From Paraclostridium benzoelyticum (GTDB taxonomy: Bacteria; Bacillota; Clostridia; Peptostreptococcales; Peptostreptococcaceae): 64,000 bases of DNA. The notes beneath the pieces are model-generated. The model saw only the letters and a list, made by a program, of their open reading frames with translations. It did no database searches and had not been told where the DNA came from. The stretch is from positions 1-64,000 of the forward strand of contig NZ_LBBT01000252.1 in assembly GCF_001006285.1 (NCBI RefSeq), in the 5' to 3' direction. Below, one piece after another: positions 45,905-54,924 of this stretch. Each line of letters begins with the position of its first letter. Within the stretch, counting starts at the first letter, position 1. A program made the position numbers and the translations under genes.

Positions 45905-46447
45905 ATGAAACTAAACACTAAAGAATTAATAATTTGTGCCATGTTTGCAAGTATAACAGCTATTTTAGCCCAAATTGCAATACCACTTCCATTTTCAACA
46001 GTTCCACTTACTATGCAAGTATTTGCAGTAACAATAAGTGGGGTAATACTTGGTTCTAAAAAAGGGTTTGTGACTCAGGTCATATATATATTATTGGGAG
46101 CTATAGGAGTGCCTGTGTTTGCGCAAATGAGTGGAGGCGCTGGTATATTATTTGGATATACAGGTGGATTTATAATGGCTTTTCCATTAATGGCATTATT
46201 AATAGGATATATAAGTGATAAATATGATGCTATATTACCTATAATGATAGCTATGATTATAGCTCTTGCGATAAATTACACTATAGGAACATTATGGTAT
46301 TCATTTATAGCTGGAGTTGGATTTATGGAAGGATTTATGGTGTGTGTAGTACCGTTCATATTAGTAGATTTAATTAAAGTAGCACTAGCTACTACTATTG
46401 GAATAAACGTAAAAAAAAGAATTAAAAGAGAGGTATTTTCATGTTAG
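45905..46447 (+). CDS. bioY: biotin transporter substrate-binding protein BioY
   Basis: 180 residues, six membrane segments. Family motifs are IAIPLPFSTVPLTMQVFAV, the GSKKGFVTQVIYILLGAIGVPVFA stretch and GYTGGFIMAFPLMALL. It is the S component of an ECF-type biotin importer. Position next to a biotin-dependent decarboxylase fits supply of the cofactor. RBS AAGGAGG. The 3' end overlaps the next gene by 7 bp. Confidence 0.95.
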   Translation: MKLNTKELIICAMFASITAILAQIAIPLPFSTVPLTMQVFAVTISGVILGSKKGFVTQVIYILLGAIGVPVFAQMSGGAGILFGYTGGFIMAFPLMALLIGYISDKYDAILPIMIAMIIALAINYTIGTLWYSFIAGVGFMEGFMVCVVPFILVDLIKVALATTIGINVKKRIKREVFSC

Positions 46448-46860
46448 AAATTAGACCTCACCATCTGCTTTGTATGAGAGCTTTTATAGGAAGAGGTTAT
46501 AGTAAAGACTTCACTGATAATATGACTGATATTATTTTAAGTTTAAATAAATCTAAAAATCAAGATATAAAAATTACAGCTAACTTGGATAGTGTCTGTT
46601 ATAAATGTCCTAATAATATAGATTATAAATTTTGTACTACAGATAAAGAAGTAATTGAAATGGATAAAAAAATAATGGATTATTTCAATATAAAAGAAGG
46701 TATATATATATATGAAAAAATTGAAAATTTGATATATAATAATATAAGTGAAGAGATAATCGAAGAAGTTTGTAAAAACTGTAGTTGGTATAAAAAGACA
46801 AACTGCAAAGAACTTATACTATTAAAATCAAAAGGAGAACTTTTAGTAAATGGCAAGTAG
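46441..46860 (+). CDS. DUF1284 protein
   Basis: 139 residues starting LEIRPHHLLCMRAFIGRGYS, the hallmark of DUF1284. Several Cys groups (CYKCPNN, then FCTTDKEV, VCKNCSWY and NCKEL) suggest a metal or Fe-S cluster. Function unknown. Overlap with bioY and with the next small gene suggests co-transcription. Confidence 0.88.
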   Translation: MLEIRPHHLLCMRAFIGRGYSKDFTDNMTDIILSLNKSKNQDIKITANLDSVCYKCPNNIDYKFCTTDKEVIEMDKKIMDYFNIKEGIYIYEKIENLIYNNISEEIIEEVCKNCSWYKKTNCKELILLKSKGELLVNGK

Positions 46861-47146
46861 TGTATTTAATACAAATGAAATAATAACTATTGTTATGGCG
46901 ATGATTGAAGATATAAAAAATGAATCAATTTATGGTGTAGAAAGTGATGAATTAAATATACCTAGTGATATAAGTGAAAAAATAGATAATCTAGATGATA
47001 TAGAATGTGAAAATTTTTTTTGCTTACTATATGAAATATCCAATAAAGTATATAATTTAAAAAATGGAGAGCTTCATGAATTAAATATTATTCATAAGGA
47101 AATTATTGAATTCTCAAGTGTTTATCTTAAAGAATATATGATTTAA
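46850..47146 (+). CDS. small protein of unknown family
   Basis: 98 residues, acidic, mostly helical, no membrane segment or signal peptide; starts ASSVFNTNEIITIVM. It overlaps the DUF1284 gene by 11 bp. AAAGGAGAA lies about eleven bases before ATG. I do not recognise it. It is followed by a terminator, so it closes the bioY operon. Confidence 0.7.
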   Translation: MASSVFNTNEIITIVMAMIEDIKNESIYGVESDELNIPSDISEKIDNLDDIECENFFCLLYEISNKVYNLKNGELHELNIIHKEIIEFSSVYLKEYMI

Positions 47147-47149
47147 GTT

Positions 47150-47187
47150 AAAGGTGTTATCTAAAGTATTTTAGATAACACTTTTTC
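47150..47187 (+). terminator. intrinsic terminator
   Basis: AAAGGTGTTATCTAAA pairs with TTTAGATAACACTTTTT. Confidence 0.9.
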
Positions 47188-47259
47188 TATATTTAAACAT
47201 ATAGAAAAAATTTACTCTTTATAATAAAATATACATATAAATATTATGGAGGAAAAATT

Positions 47260-47931
47260 ATGAAAATCCTTGTGGTAGAAGATAATTTAAGTTTATTAAA
47301 AAGTATTAAAAAGGAATTAGAAAATCATTTTCAAGTTGAGTGTACAGGTAATGGTGAAGATGCATATTTTCTTATAAAGCAAAATATTTATGATCTTGTA
47401 GTATTAGATTTGATGCTTCCCGGCATGGATGGAATTCAAATATTAGATAAAATACGAAAAGAAAATGAAGACGTATTAGTGTTAATTTTAACGGCAAAAG
47501 AAAGCTTAGATGATAAAGTTAAAGCATTTATGTTGGGAGCTAATGATTATTTGACTAAACCATTTTACATGGAAGAATTAGTAGCTAGAATATATGCAAT
47601 GTTAAGGACTAAAGGCAAAATTGACAATAAAAACACTTTAGAGTTTAAAGGATTGAAGCTTGATTTAAATAAAAAAATATTAACTATAGATGATAATGAG
47701 ATAGATATTCCAAATAAGCAATTCAACTTATTAGAATATTTACTTTTGAATAAAGGGACTATATTATTAAAAGAGCAAATTTTTGATAGAATTTGGGGTA
47801 TGGAAAGTGACTCAACTATAGATATAGTTGAAGTATATATAAGCAATCTTAGAAAAAAGCTAAGTAAATATGGATATCACAAATACATAATCACAAAACG
47901 AAGAGTGGGGTATATGTTTGATGATAAATAA
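47260..47931 (+). CDS. OmpR-family response regulator
   Basis: 223 residues: receiver with VVEDN and Asp50 in VLDLMLPGMDG, Lys in LTKPFYM; winged helix with PNKQFNLLEYLLLNKG and VYISNLRKKL, ending RRVGYMF. RBS GGAGG. Overlaps its kinase by 11 bp. Target unknown. It is not closely similar to the two module regulators. Confidence 0.93.
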   Translation: MKILVVEDNLSLLKSIKKELENHFQVECTGNGEDAYFLIKQNIYDLVVLDLMLPGMDGIQILDKIRKENEDVLVLILTAKESLDDKVKAFMLGANDYLTKPFYMEELVARIYAMLRTKGKIDNKNTLEFKGLKLDLNKKILTIDDNEIDIPNKQFNLLEYLLLNKGTILLKEQIFDRIWGMESDSTIDIVEVYISNLRKKLSKYGYHKYIITKRRVGYMFDDK

Positions 47932-49153
47932 TGATATTTTATATAGCACTAGAAAGAATCTTATAAAAATAAATATAGCTGTTGTTGGTAGCTTTTTAAT
48001 AATATTTTCACTTTGTATATATAGTTATTTTAAGGTTCAAACATATAATAATGTAGATACACACTTAAAAGAAGAATTGGAATATATAGCAATGCAACTA
48101 GATGTAAACAATTTATATTATACTCCAAAACTGTTAGATCCTAAAAATATGGTATATATATACAAAGATAGCAAGGTGAAATTCTTTACTCCGAATGGTT
48201 ATTTTAAAGATTCTACACCATATAATAATAGTAATGGCTTAGGGTTTAACACTTATAAGTACAACTCATATACATTTAGAGAACTTAAATTCAATGTAAA
48301 TGGATATACAATTCAAATTATAAGAAATATAGATTCTGAAATGGGACTTTTAAATAAATTATTAGTTGTATTTTTTATAGGAACAGTTTTAGCTATAGTA
48401 ACAACTTATTTTATAGCTTTATACTTAACTAAAAAAGCACTTATTCCAATTGAAAAAACATGGAGTAATCAAGTGAAATTCATACAAGATGCATCTCATG
48501 AACTGAGAACTCCTATAACTATAATTTCATCCAAACTAGAAAGTTTATTAAAAAATCCTGGAAATTCTATAAGTAATGAAATTGAAACTATCGCAGATGC
48601 TATGAAAGAAAATAGAAGGTTGAAAAAAATGGTAAATGATTTATTAGATTTAACAAAAGAAGAAAGTATAACAAAGTTAAATATAGAAAAATTTGATGTA
48701 TATGAACTAATAAAAAATATTAGTAATGATTATATGGAAATTTCAGATATACATGGAAAGAAATTTAGTTATAGCTTTAATGGGAATAACCCTTTTGTAG
48801 TAAGTGATAAATGCAAGTTAAGACAGTTGTTAATAATTTTTATAGATAATGCATTTAAATATACAAATGAAGGTGATAATATAGATATAAGTGTAAATAA
48901 TAAAGAAAGTAACTGTACTATATCTATAAAAGATAGTGGAATAGGAATTGATGAAAAAGACATAAGTTTAGTTTTTGATAGATTTTTTAGAAGTAATGCT
49001 GTGAGAGAAAGTGGAATTGATGGATCGGGAATAGGTCTTAGTATTGCAAGTATGATTGTAAAGAGTTTAAAAGGAAATATTAAAGTCTATTCTAAATTAA
49101 ATGAGGGGACAGAATTTAATATAACTATACCTAAAAAGCTAAAAAATAATTGA
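47921..49153 (+). CDS. sensor histidine kinase
   Basis: 410 residues: two membrane helices (about 18-38 and 145-170), an outer domain of about 105 residues, a short linker, HisKA with the His in FIQDASHELRTPIT, and HATPase boxes IDNAFKYTNEG, DSGIGIDEKD and GSGIGLSIASMI. ATG 47921 is chosen over the adjacent TTG 47918. Pairs with the regulator just upstream. Confidence 0.92.
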   Translation: MINNDILYSTRKNLIKINIAVVGSFLIIFSLCIYSYFKVQTYNNVDTHLKEELEYIAMQLDVNNLYYTPKLLDPKNMVYIYKDSKVKFFTPNGYFKDSTPYNNSNGLGFNTYKYNSYTFRELKFNVNGYTIQIIRNIDSEMGLLNKLLVVFFIGTVLAIVTTYFIALYLTKKALIPIEKTWSNQVKFIQDASHELRTPITIISSKLESLLKNPGNSISNEIETIADAMKENRRLKKMVNDLLDLTKEESITKLNIEKFDVYELIKNISNDYMEISDIHGKKFSYSFNGNNPFVVSDKCKLRQLLIIFIDNAFKYTNEGDNIDISVNNKESNCTISIKDSGIGIDEKDISLVFDRFFRSNAVRESGIDGSGIGLSIASMIVKSLKGNIKVYSKLNEGTEFNITIPKKLKNN

Positions 49154-49206
49154 TTTAGAAAACATTGTATGGGTATAATTAGAATATCTTAATAAGAGTA
49201 ATTAAT

Positions 49207-49233
49207 TTACAGAAATGTGATAAAGTTACAGAA
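49207..49233 (+). promoter_or_regulatory. TTACAGAA direct repeat upstream of trxA
   Basis: TTACAGAA at 49207-49214 and 49226-49233, 19 bp apart, followed by a TATAAT-like box near 49252. Could be a response regulator site for the upstream two-component system. Weak evidence. Confidence 0.2.
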
Positions 49234-49320
49234 TAAAAGTTCTTTATAAAATATAATATAATAAAGAATAAAACAGTAGAAATTAAAATAAATATATAAA
49301 TATATTAGGAGGAAAATATT

Positions 49321-49635
49321 ATGGCTAAAATAATAAATACAGGGAATTTTAGAGGAGCAGTAGAAGATAATCAAGGTGTTGTAGTTGTAGACTTTTTTGC
49401 AACATGGTGTGGACCTTGTAAAATGTTAGCTCCAGTATTTGAAAGTGTTTCAGAAGAATTAAATAATGCTAAGTTTGTAAAGGTTGATATAGATGAAAGC
49501 TTAGAGTTAGCTCAAAAATTTGGAATATCAACAGTTCCAACTATGATGATATTTAAAGATGGTAAAGTAGTTGATAAACTAGTTGGGTTTATGCCAAAAG
49601 AAAGTTTAAAAGCTAAAGTAGAAGCTCATTTATAA
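49321..49635 (+). CDS. trxA: thioredoxin
   Basis: 104 residues with active site C30-GP-C33 (FFATWCGPCKM), cis-Pro in STVPTMMIF and the usual C-terminal helix. Reduces protein disulfides in the cytoplasm. RBS TAGGAGG. It lies 100 bp before a reductase gene; the two probably work together. Confidence 0.96.
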   Translation: MAKIINTGNFRGAVEDNQGVVVVDFFATWCGPCKMLAPVFESVSEELNNAKFVKVDIDESLELAQKFGISTVPTMMIFKDGKVVDKLVGFMPKESLKAKVEAHL

Positions 49636-49658
49636 AATTTATTGAATGATTAGACTTA

Positions 49659-49688
49659 TTAGGGTGCTAAGTTATATTAGCACCCTAA
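49659..49688. terminator. hairpin between trxA and its reductase gene
   Basis: TTAGGGTGCTAA pairs perfectly with TTAGCACCCTAA across a six-base loop. There is no good T-tract, so it may only attenuate. Confidence 0.5.
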
Positions 49689-49734
49689 ATTACATATATT
49701 TAATGGGTAAACAATTTGAAAGAAGGTGGATTTC

Positions 49735-50604
49735 ATGAGATATGATATAGCTATAATAGGAAGTGGTCCAGCAGGAATATCTGCAGCGATAAATGGAACG
49801 ATAAGAAATAAAAAAGTAATTTTATTTGGAAATGATGATTTAAGTGCTAAATTAGTTAAAGCTCCATCAATAGATAATTACTTAGGATTTTATGATATAA
49901 GTGGAAATGATTTAAAGGATAAATTTAAACAACACTTAGAAGATATGAATATTGAAATTACTAAGTTAAAAATAAATAATGTATATGCTATGGGAGAGTA
50001 CTTTACATTAATGGCTGGAGATGAAATGGTTGAAGCTAGTACTGTTATAATAGCTACAGGTGTTGAGTATGGAAAGCCTATAAAAGGTGAAGAAGAATTT
50101 TTAGGAAAAGGTGTAGGATATTGCGCAACTTGTGATGCACCATTATATAGAGATAAAAATGTTGCAGTAATAGGTTATAATCATGAGGCTGAAGAAGATG
50201 CAAACTTCTTGAGTGAAATTGCGGCTAAAACATATTTTATACCTATGCATAAAAATGAACTTAATTTAAATGAAGATATAGATGTTATAAAAGATTTTCC
50301 GCTTGAGATACAAGGTGATAATTTAGTTAATAAATTGAAGCTTAGAAATCAAGAATTAGATGTTGATGGTGTATTTGTTATGAAAGATAGTGCTTCTCCA
50401 AAGGCTTTAGTACCAGGAATAGAAACTGAAGGAGTACATATAAAAGTTAATATAAATATGGAAACTAATATACCAGGATGCTATGCTTGTGGGGATTGTG
50501 CAGGTAAGCCATATCAATATTTAAAATCAGCAGGGCAAGGGCAAATAGCTGCACTTAACGCAGTTAGCTATTTAGATAAAAAGAAGAGAGAAAGCCTAAA
50601 ATAA
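49735..50604 (+). CDS. flavin thioredoxin reductase lacking the NADPH site (FFTR-like)
   Basis: 289 residues. The FAD-binding motif GSGPAGISAA and redox Cys pair C130-AT-C133 are intact. The second nucleotide-binding fold is degenerate: VIGYNHEAEEDA stands where NADPH enzymes have GGGDSAxEEA, and IPMHKNEL stands where HRRxxxRA is usual. This matches ferredoxin-dependent flavin thioredoxin reductases described in Clostridium acetobutylicum. ATG 49735 follows AGAAGGTGG; GTG 49726 lies inside that RBS. Electron donor is inferred, not shown. Confidence 0.8.
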   Translation: MRYDIAIIGSGPAGISAAINGTIRNKKVILFGNDDLSAKLVKAPSIDNYLGFYDISGNDLKDKFKQHLEDMNIEITKLKINNVYAMGEYFTLMAGDEMVEASTVIIATGVEYGKPIKGEEEFLGKGVGYCATCDAPLYRDKNVAVIGYNHEAEEDANFLSEIAAKTYFIPMHKNELNLNEDIDVIKDFPLEIQGDNLVNKLKLRNQELDVDGVFVMKDSASPKALVPGIETEGVHIKVNINMETNIPGCYACGDCAGKPYQYLKSAGQGQIAALNAVSYLDKKKRESLK

Positions 50605-50610
50605 AAATAT

Positions 50611-50646
50611 AAAAAACCTCCTTTTGGTTAAAAGGAGGTTTTTTAT
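50611..50646 (+). terminator. intrinsic terminator
   Basis: AAAAAACCTCCTTTT pairs with AAAAGGAGGTTTTTT. Confidence 0.92.
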
Positions 50647-50785
50647 TTAGAAAAATATTATAGTAGAAATAAAAAAATATATATGCTATTATAATTAATA
50701 CCAGGTGATAATACTTTATAATTATATTAAAGCATAATATAAGAAAGTATTATATTTGTAAAGTTATAGTTTTGGAGGAATTTAA

Positions 50786-51631
50786 ATGAGTAATATAAAA
50801 TTGGTATGTGACAGTTTGTCGGATATACCTAAAGAATTGATAAATAAATATGATATACATGTAGTTCCATTAACTATTATATTTGATAATAAAGAGTATA
50901 TTGATGGAGTTGATTTAAGCAAAGAAGAGTTTTATAAGATGTTAAGAAATAGTGAAAATATGCCTAAAACATCTCAATGTACATATATACAATTTTTAGA
51001 TACTTTTAAAAAATACATAAGTGAAGGTAAAGATATACTTTATATAGGCGGTTCATCAGCTGCATCAGGAACATTACAAAGCGCAACTATGGCAAAAAAC
51101 GACTTAGATGGAAAGGTATATATATTTGATACAAAAAATTTATCTATAGGTAGTTCTTGCTTTGTTTTATCAGCAGCAGAAATGATTGAAAATGGAGAAC
51201 CTGTATTTAATATAATCAATCATCTAGAAGAAGTTAAGAAAAGTATAAAAATATTTTTTACTGTAGATACATTAGATTATTTACAAAAGGGTGGAAGGCT
51301 GTCTTTAGCAAAGGCAACTATAGGAAATATGTTAAATATAAAGCCGATCCTTTCTGTAGAAGAAGGTATTGTAAAGCCTGTAGGGCAAGTAAGAGGAAAA
51401 AAGCAAGTTTTAAATAAAATAATAAATACAATAAAAGAAAATATAGGAAATGATTTAAGCAAAAAAAGAGTAATGCTTACTTATGGAGATAATGAACTTG
51501 AGATTATTTCATTTAAAGAAAAAATAGAAGAAGAATTCGATGTAAGTAATATAATAGTTGAAAATGTTAGTTCAAGTATATGCTCACATACAGGACCTGG
51601 CATAATAGGTATAGTTTGTGCTGATATATAA
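50786..51631 (+). CDS. DegV-family fatty-acid-binding protein
   Basis: 281 residues. DegV signature: CDSLSDIPKEL at the start, VPLTIIF, GGSSAASGTLQSA, DTLDYLQKGGRLS and the final SICSHTGPGIIGIV. The family (FakB-like) binds fatty acids, and some members present them to a FakA kinase; no FakA is nearby. A second DegV lies at 55076. RBS TGGAGG. Confidence 0.92.
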   Translation: MSNIKLVCDSLSDIPKELINKYDIHVVPLTIIFDNKEYIDGVDLSKEEFYKMLRNSENMPKTSQCTYIQFLDTFKKYISEGKDILYIGGSSAASGTLQSATMAKNDLDGKVYIFDTKNLSIGSSCFVLSAAEMIENGEPVFNIINHLEEVKKSIKIFFTVDTLDYLQKGGRLSLAKATIGNMLNIKPILSVEEGIVKPVGQVRGKKQVLNKIINTIKENIGNDLSKKRVMLTYGDNELEIISFKEKIEEEFDVSNIIVENVSSSICSHTGPGIIGIVCADI

Positions 51632-51668
51632 AAAGGCTGTTTCAAATTAATTTGAAACAGTCTTTTTA
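51632..51668. terminator. bidirectional intrinsic terminator
   Basis: AAAGGCTGTTTCAAATT pairs perfectly with AATTTGAAACAGTCTTT; lies between the convergent degV and feoB ends. Confidence 0.9.
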
Positions 51669-51678
51669 ATAAATTAAA

Positions 51679-53805
51679 TTAAGCTAAGCCAAATAAATTA
51701 AATATACAAGTTGTTGAAAAACATACTATAAACGCAACTAGAGTAGGCATTAAAAATCCAACTGCAGTCCATTTAAGACTTTGTGTTTCCTTTTTTATTG
51801 TCCATAGTGTTGTTGCACAAGGCCAATGTAAAAGGCTAAATAACATTGTATTTATGGCAGTTAAATAAGTCCAGCCATTATCTTTCAAAACCTCTCCAAG
51901 TGCATTTAAACTATCAAATTCAATCATGGAACCTGTTGCTAAATAAGACATTAATAGTATTGGTATTACAATCTCGTTTGCTGGAAATCCTAAAATGAAT
52001 GCAAGTAATATAAACCCATCAAGTCCAATGAAGCTTGCGATTGGATCTAAAAAGCTTGCTACGTGTGATAATACACTCATATCACCTATATAAATATTTG
52101 CAAATACCCATGTAATAAGACCTGCAGGTATTGCAACTACTACCGCTCTACCTAATACGAAAATAGTTCTATCTATTATAGATGTATATATAACTCTACC
52201 TATTTTAGGTGTTCTGTAAGGTGGAAGTTCTAATGTAAAAGTTGAAGGAACCCCTTTTAATAGTGTTTTAGATAAAATATAAGAAACTAATAAAGTAATT
52301 ACAATTCCAAATATTATACAAAGTGCTATACAAAGAGCAACAATAGTGCTACTTACAAAAGAGTTTTTGATAAAATATGTGAAAAAAATTGTAGCTATAG
52401 CTATTAATGTAGGGAAACGTCCATTACAAGGGACAAAATTATTTGTAAGTATAGCAATTAATCTTTCTCTAGGAGAATCTATAATTCTACATCCTATAAC
52501 ACCAGCTGCATTACATCCAAAGCCCATACACATAGTTAAACATTGTTTACCATGGCAGCAAGCTTTTTTAAACATATGATCTAGATTGAAGGCCACTCTA
52601 GGCAAATAACCAAAATCTTCAAGTAGAGTGAATAGTGGAAAAAATATTGCCATAGGAGGAAGCATAACGGAAATAACCCATGCAAGAGTTCTGTACATTC
52701 CAAAACTAATCATTTCATTTAACCACAAAGGACACTGAATAGATGATAAAATACTATACAAAATAGGTTCAAGTTTGAATAATAAATTAGATAGAAGATT
52801 TGATGGAACATTGGCACCTTCAATAGTAATCCAAAGAATTACACAAAGCATTAAAAGCATTAGAGGTAATCCAAATATTTTAGAGGTAATTATTTTATCA
52901 ATTTTTTCATCTCTATGGAATTTACTTTTATTTTTTATGATAACACTTTTATCATAAAGATTTTTTGCATATCCATACATAGTCATACTCATAGAGTCTC
53001 TAATTGAAGTTTTATTAATATCATCTGGTAATTTTGATTTAATTTTATCGATCTCAGTTTTATAGTCTCCACTTATATAATTATTCATAGAGTCATATAT
53101 ACTGATATCTCCATCAATTAATCTAAGCCCTAGCCACCTAGATTTTATATAAGGTATACTTGAGGATAAATCACTTTCTATAATTTTCAATAGATTTTCT
53201 ATATTTTCATCATATTTTATTATTTTATTATTATAGTGATAAGAGTTGGTTACGACAGAGTCTAAAGTTTTGAGTAAATTATCCATACCTTCGCCGCTTC
53301 TAGCTGATGTTAAAACAACAGGAATTCCAAGTTGACTTTCTATAATTTCTTTATTTATAAAAATACCTTTTTTTCTTGCTTCGTCAACTAGGTTTATACA
53401 AAGTATAACATTATCGGTAAGTTCCATTATTTGAAAGGCTAAATTTAAATTACGTTCTAATGAAGTGGCATCAGCCACAACTATAACTGCATCTGGATTT
53501 CCAAAGCAAGCGAAATCACGGGCTACTATTTCTTCTTGGGATGCTGCAAATAATGAATAAGTACCTGGTAAATCAATCAAAGCAAAATCTTTTGAATTAT
53601 ACTTAAAATCACCTCTAGCTGTACATACTGTTTTTCCCGGCCAATTTCCAGTATGTTGCTTAAGTCCAGTTAAATAATTAAAAACAGTGCTTTTTCCGGT
53701 ATTAGGATTTCCAGCAAGAGCTATTATATATTGATTATCTTTTTTGTCTATGTTAAACATATCTTTTAATGATTTTATCTTAGTTGAATTATAAGTTAAC
53801 CCCAT
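51679..53805 (-). CDS. feoB: ferrous iron transporter FeoB
   Basis: 708 residues. N-terminal G domain with G1 GNPNTGKST, the NWPGKTV switch, G3 DLPGTYSL and G4 NLVD; then a helical domain and a membrane domain with two Gate motifs and the conserved GFGCNAAGVIGCRI and FVPCNGRFPT. Imports Fe2+. Co-transcribed with feoA, 28 bp upstream. RBS GGGGGAG on the minus strand. Confidence 0.96.
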   Translation of the reverse strand: MGLTYNSTKIKSLKDMFNIDKKDNQYIIALAGNPNTGKSTVFNYLTGLKQHTGNWPGKTVCTARGDFKYNSKDFALIDLPGTYSLFAASQEEIVARDFACFGNPDAVIVVADATSLERNLNLAFQIMELTDNVILCINLVDEARKKGIFINKEIIESQLGIPVVLTSARSGEGMDNLLKTLDSVVTNSYHYNNKIIKYDENIENLLKIIESDLSSSIPYIKSRWLGLRLIDGDISIYDSMNNYISGDYKTEIDKIKSKLPDDINKTSIRDSMSMTMYGYAKNLYDKSVIIKNKSKFHRDEKIDKIITSKIFGLPLMLLMLCVILWITIEGANVPSNLLSNLLFKLEPILYSILSSIQCPLWLNEMISFGMYRTLAWVISVMLPPMAIFFPLFTLLEDFGYLPRVAFNLDHMFKKACCHGKQCLTMCMGFGCNAAGVIGCRIIDSPRERLIAILTNNFVPCNGRFPTLIAIATIFFTYFIKNSFVSSTIVALCIALCIIFGIVITLLVSYILSKTLLKGVPSTFTLELPPYRTPKIGRVIYTSIIDRTIFVLGRAVVVAIPAGLITWVFANIYIGDMSVLSHVASFLDPIASFIGLDGFILLAFILGFPANEIVIPILLMSYLATGSMIEFDSLNALGEVLKDNGWTYLTAINTMLFSLLHWPCATTLWTIKKETQSLKWTAVGFLMPTLVAFIVCFSTTCIFNLFGLA

Positions 53806-53833
53806 AATTTTCTCCCCCCTTTAAATTTAAGGT

Positions 53834-54061
53834 TTATATATATGAAACTAAAATTTTTTGACCTTCTTCTTTTCTAAGTGCAATCATAGCACCTCGTATA
53901 TTATATACAGTTAAATTATCTTTAGGACCACGTCTAACGACATCTATTAAAGCACCATTAGTTAAACCAAGCGCTAACATTCGCTCTCTTAGGTAACCTT
54001 CTGATAAAAGTCCTTCTACCTTAACGGTGCTATAAATATCTACATCAGTAAGCTTTACCAT
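53834..54061 (-). CDS. feoA: FeoA iron transport accessory protein
   Basis: 75 residues, SH3-like FeoA domain (LLSEGYLRERMLALGLTNGA, DVVRRGPKDNLTVYNIRGAMIALRKEE). Supports FeoB function. RBS GGAGG on the minus strand. The first gene of the feoAB operon, divergent from a DtxR-family regulator. Confidence 0.94.
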   Translation of the reverse strand: MVKLTDVDIYSTVKVEGLLSEGYLRERMLALGLTNGALIDVVRRGPKDNLTVYNIRGAMIALRKEEGQKILVSYI

Positions 54062-54084
54062 AAAAATACCTCCATTTTAATAAA

Positions 54085-54120
54085 GTAAGAAAAGATTTTA
54101 GCTTAAGCTAAATTTCTTAC
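54085..54120. promoter_or_regulatory. DtxR-type operator between feoA and its regulator
   Basis: TTTAGCTTAAGCTAAA at 54097-54112 is a perfect 16-bp palindrome resembling DtxR/IdeR boxes (TTAGGTTAGCCTAACCTAA). GTAAGAAA (54085) and TTTCTTAC (54113) flank it as a further inverted pair with a slightly offset centre. It lies 24 bp from the feoA start. Confidence 0.6.
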
Positions 54121-54224
54121 AATAAATATTATGAAAAATTTTATGATGATGTTACATTAATTTAGAATATATTACATGAAAATCTAATATAGTAGATATG
54201 AGATTGGATTTAGGAGGAGAAAGT

Positions 54225-54683
54225 TTGAGGGATCTTAATCAGTTTTATACATTTAAAGAATATATGAAAGATAATAGTCTAAGTCCTAATGAAGAAGACT
54301 ATATTGAAATGATTTATAGATTACAAAGTGAAAATGAAAGTGTAAAAATAAAAGACTTATCAAAAGCTTTAAATATAAAACCATCATCTGTAAGTAATAT
54401 GGTAAGAAAATTACAGCAAAAAAAATTATTAACACATGAACTTTATGGATCAATAAATTTAAGCGATTTAGGTGCAGATATGGGAAAAAAATTTTTAGAA
54501 AGACATAATACTATATACGAATTTTTAAAATTAATCGGATTAGATGAATACTTGCATGAAGAAACGGAAAAAATAGAACATACGATAAGTCTAGAAACTT
54601 TAGTAAGAATAAACAATTTGATTAATTTTTTTGAAGAAAATGAAGGAATATTGGAAAGATTAAAAATATATCAAAATTTGTAA
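54225..54683 (+). CDS. DtxR/MntR-family metal-dependent regulator
   Basis: About 152 residues: N-terminal winged helix (EDYIEMIYRLQ, IKDLSKALNIKPSSVSNMVRKL) and a dimerisation domain with metal ligands (RHNTIYEFLKLIG, EETEKIEHTIS). No SH3 domain, as in MntR. TTG 54225 is chosen because AGGAGGA lies six bases upstream; ATG 54198 has no RBS. Position opposite feoAB and the operator suggest control of iron uptake. Confidence 0.87.
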   Translation: MRDLNQFYTFKEYMKDNSLSPNEEDYIEMIYRLQSENESVKIKDLSKALNIKPSSVSNMVRKLQQKKLLTHELYGSINLSDLGADMGKKFLERHNTIYEFLKLIGLDEYLHEETEKIEHTISLETLVRINNLINFFEENEGILERLKIYQNL

Positions 54684-54924
54684 GACATATTACATATATG
54701 ATTTTTAAATTATTAAATAGAAAAACATTACAATAATGTAACTGTGAAAATCTTAGTTAATGATATAACATATATAAGGTAAATAATAATTATATGTATA
54801 AAAATTCAAATGAATAATATGTAGTTTTAATTTAGCAAAAATAATTAATTCAAAAAACATATCAAAATCATATAGATTTCACATTGAAAAACTACAATTA
54901 GAGTTAAGAAGGAAGTGATAGGAT

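Noticed and set aside
22872-54741. ATTACAATAATGTAA, a 15-mer dyad at 22872-22886 and 54727-54741
   Set aside because: In DNA this AT-rich, chance sharing of 15-mers within 64 kb is expected. The neighbouring genes are unrelated.
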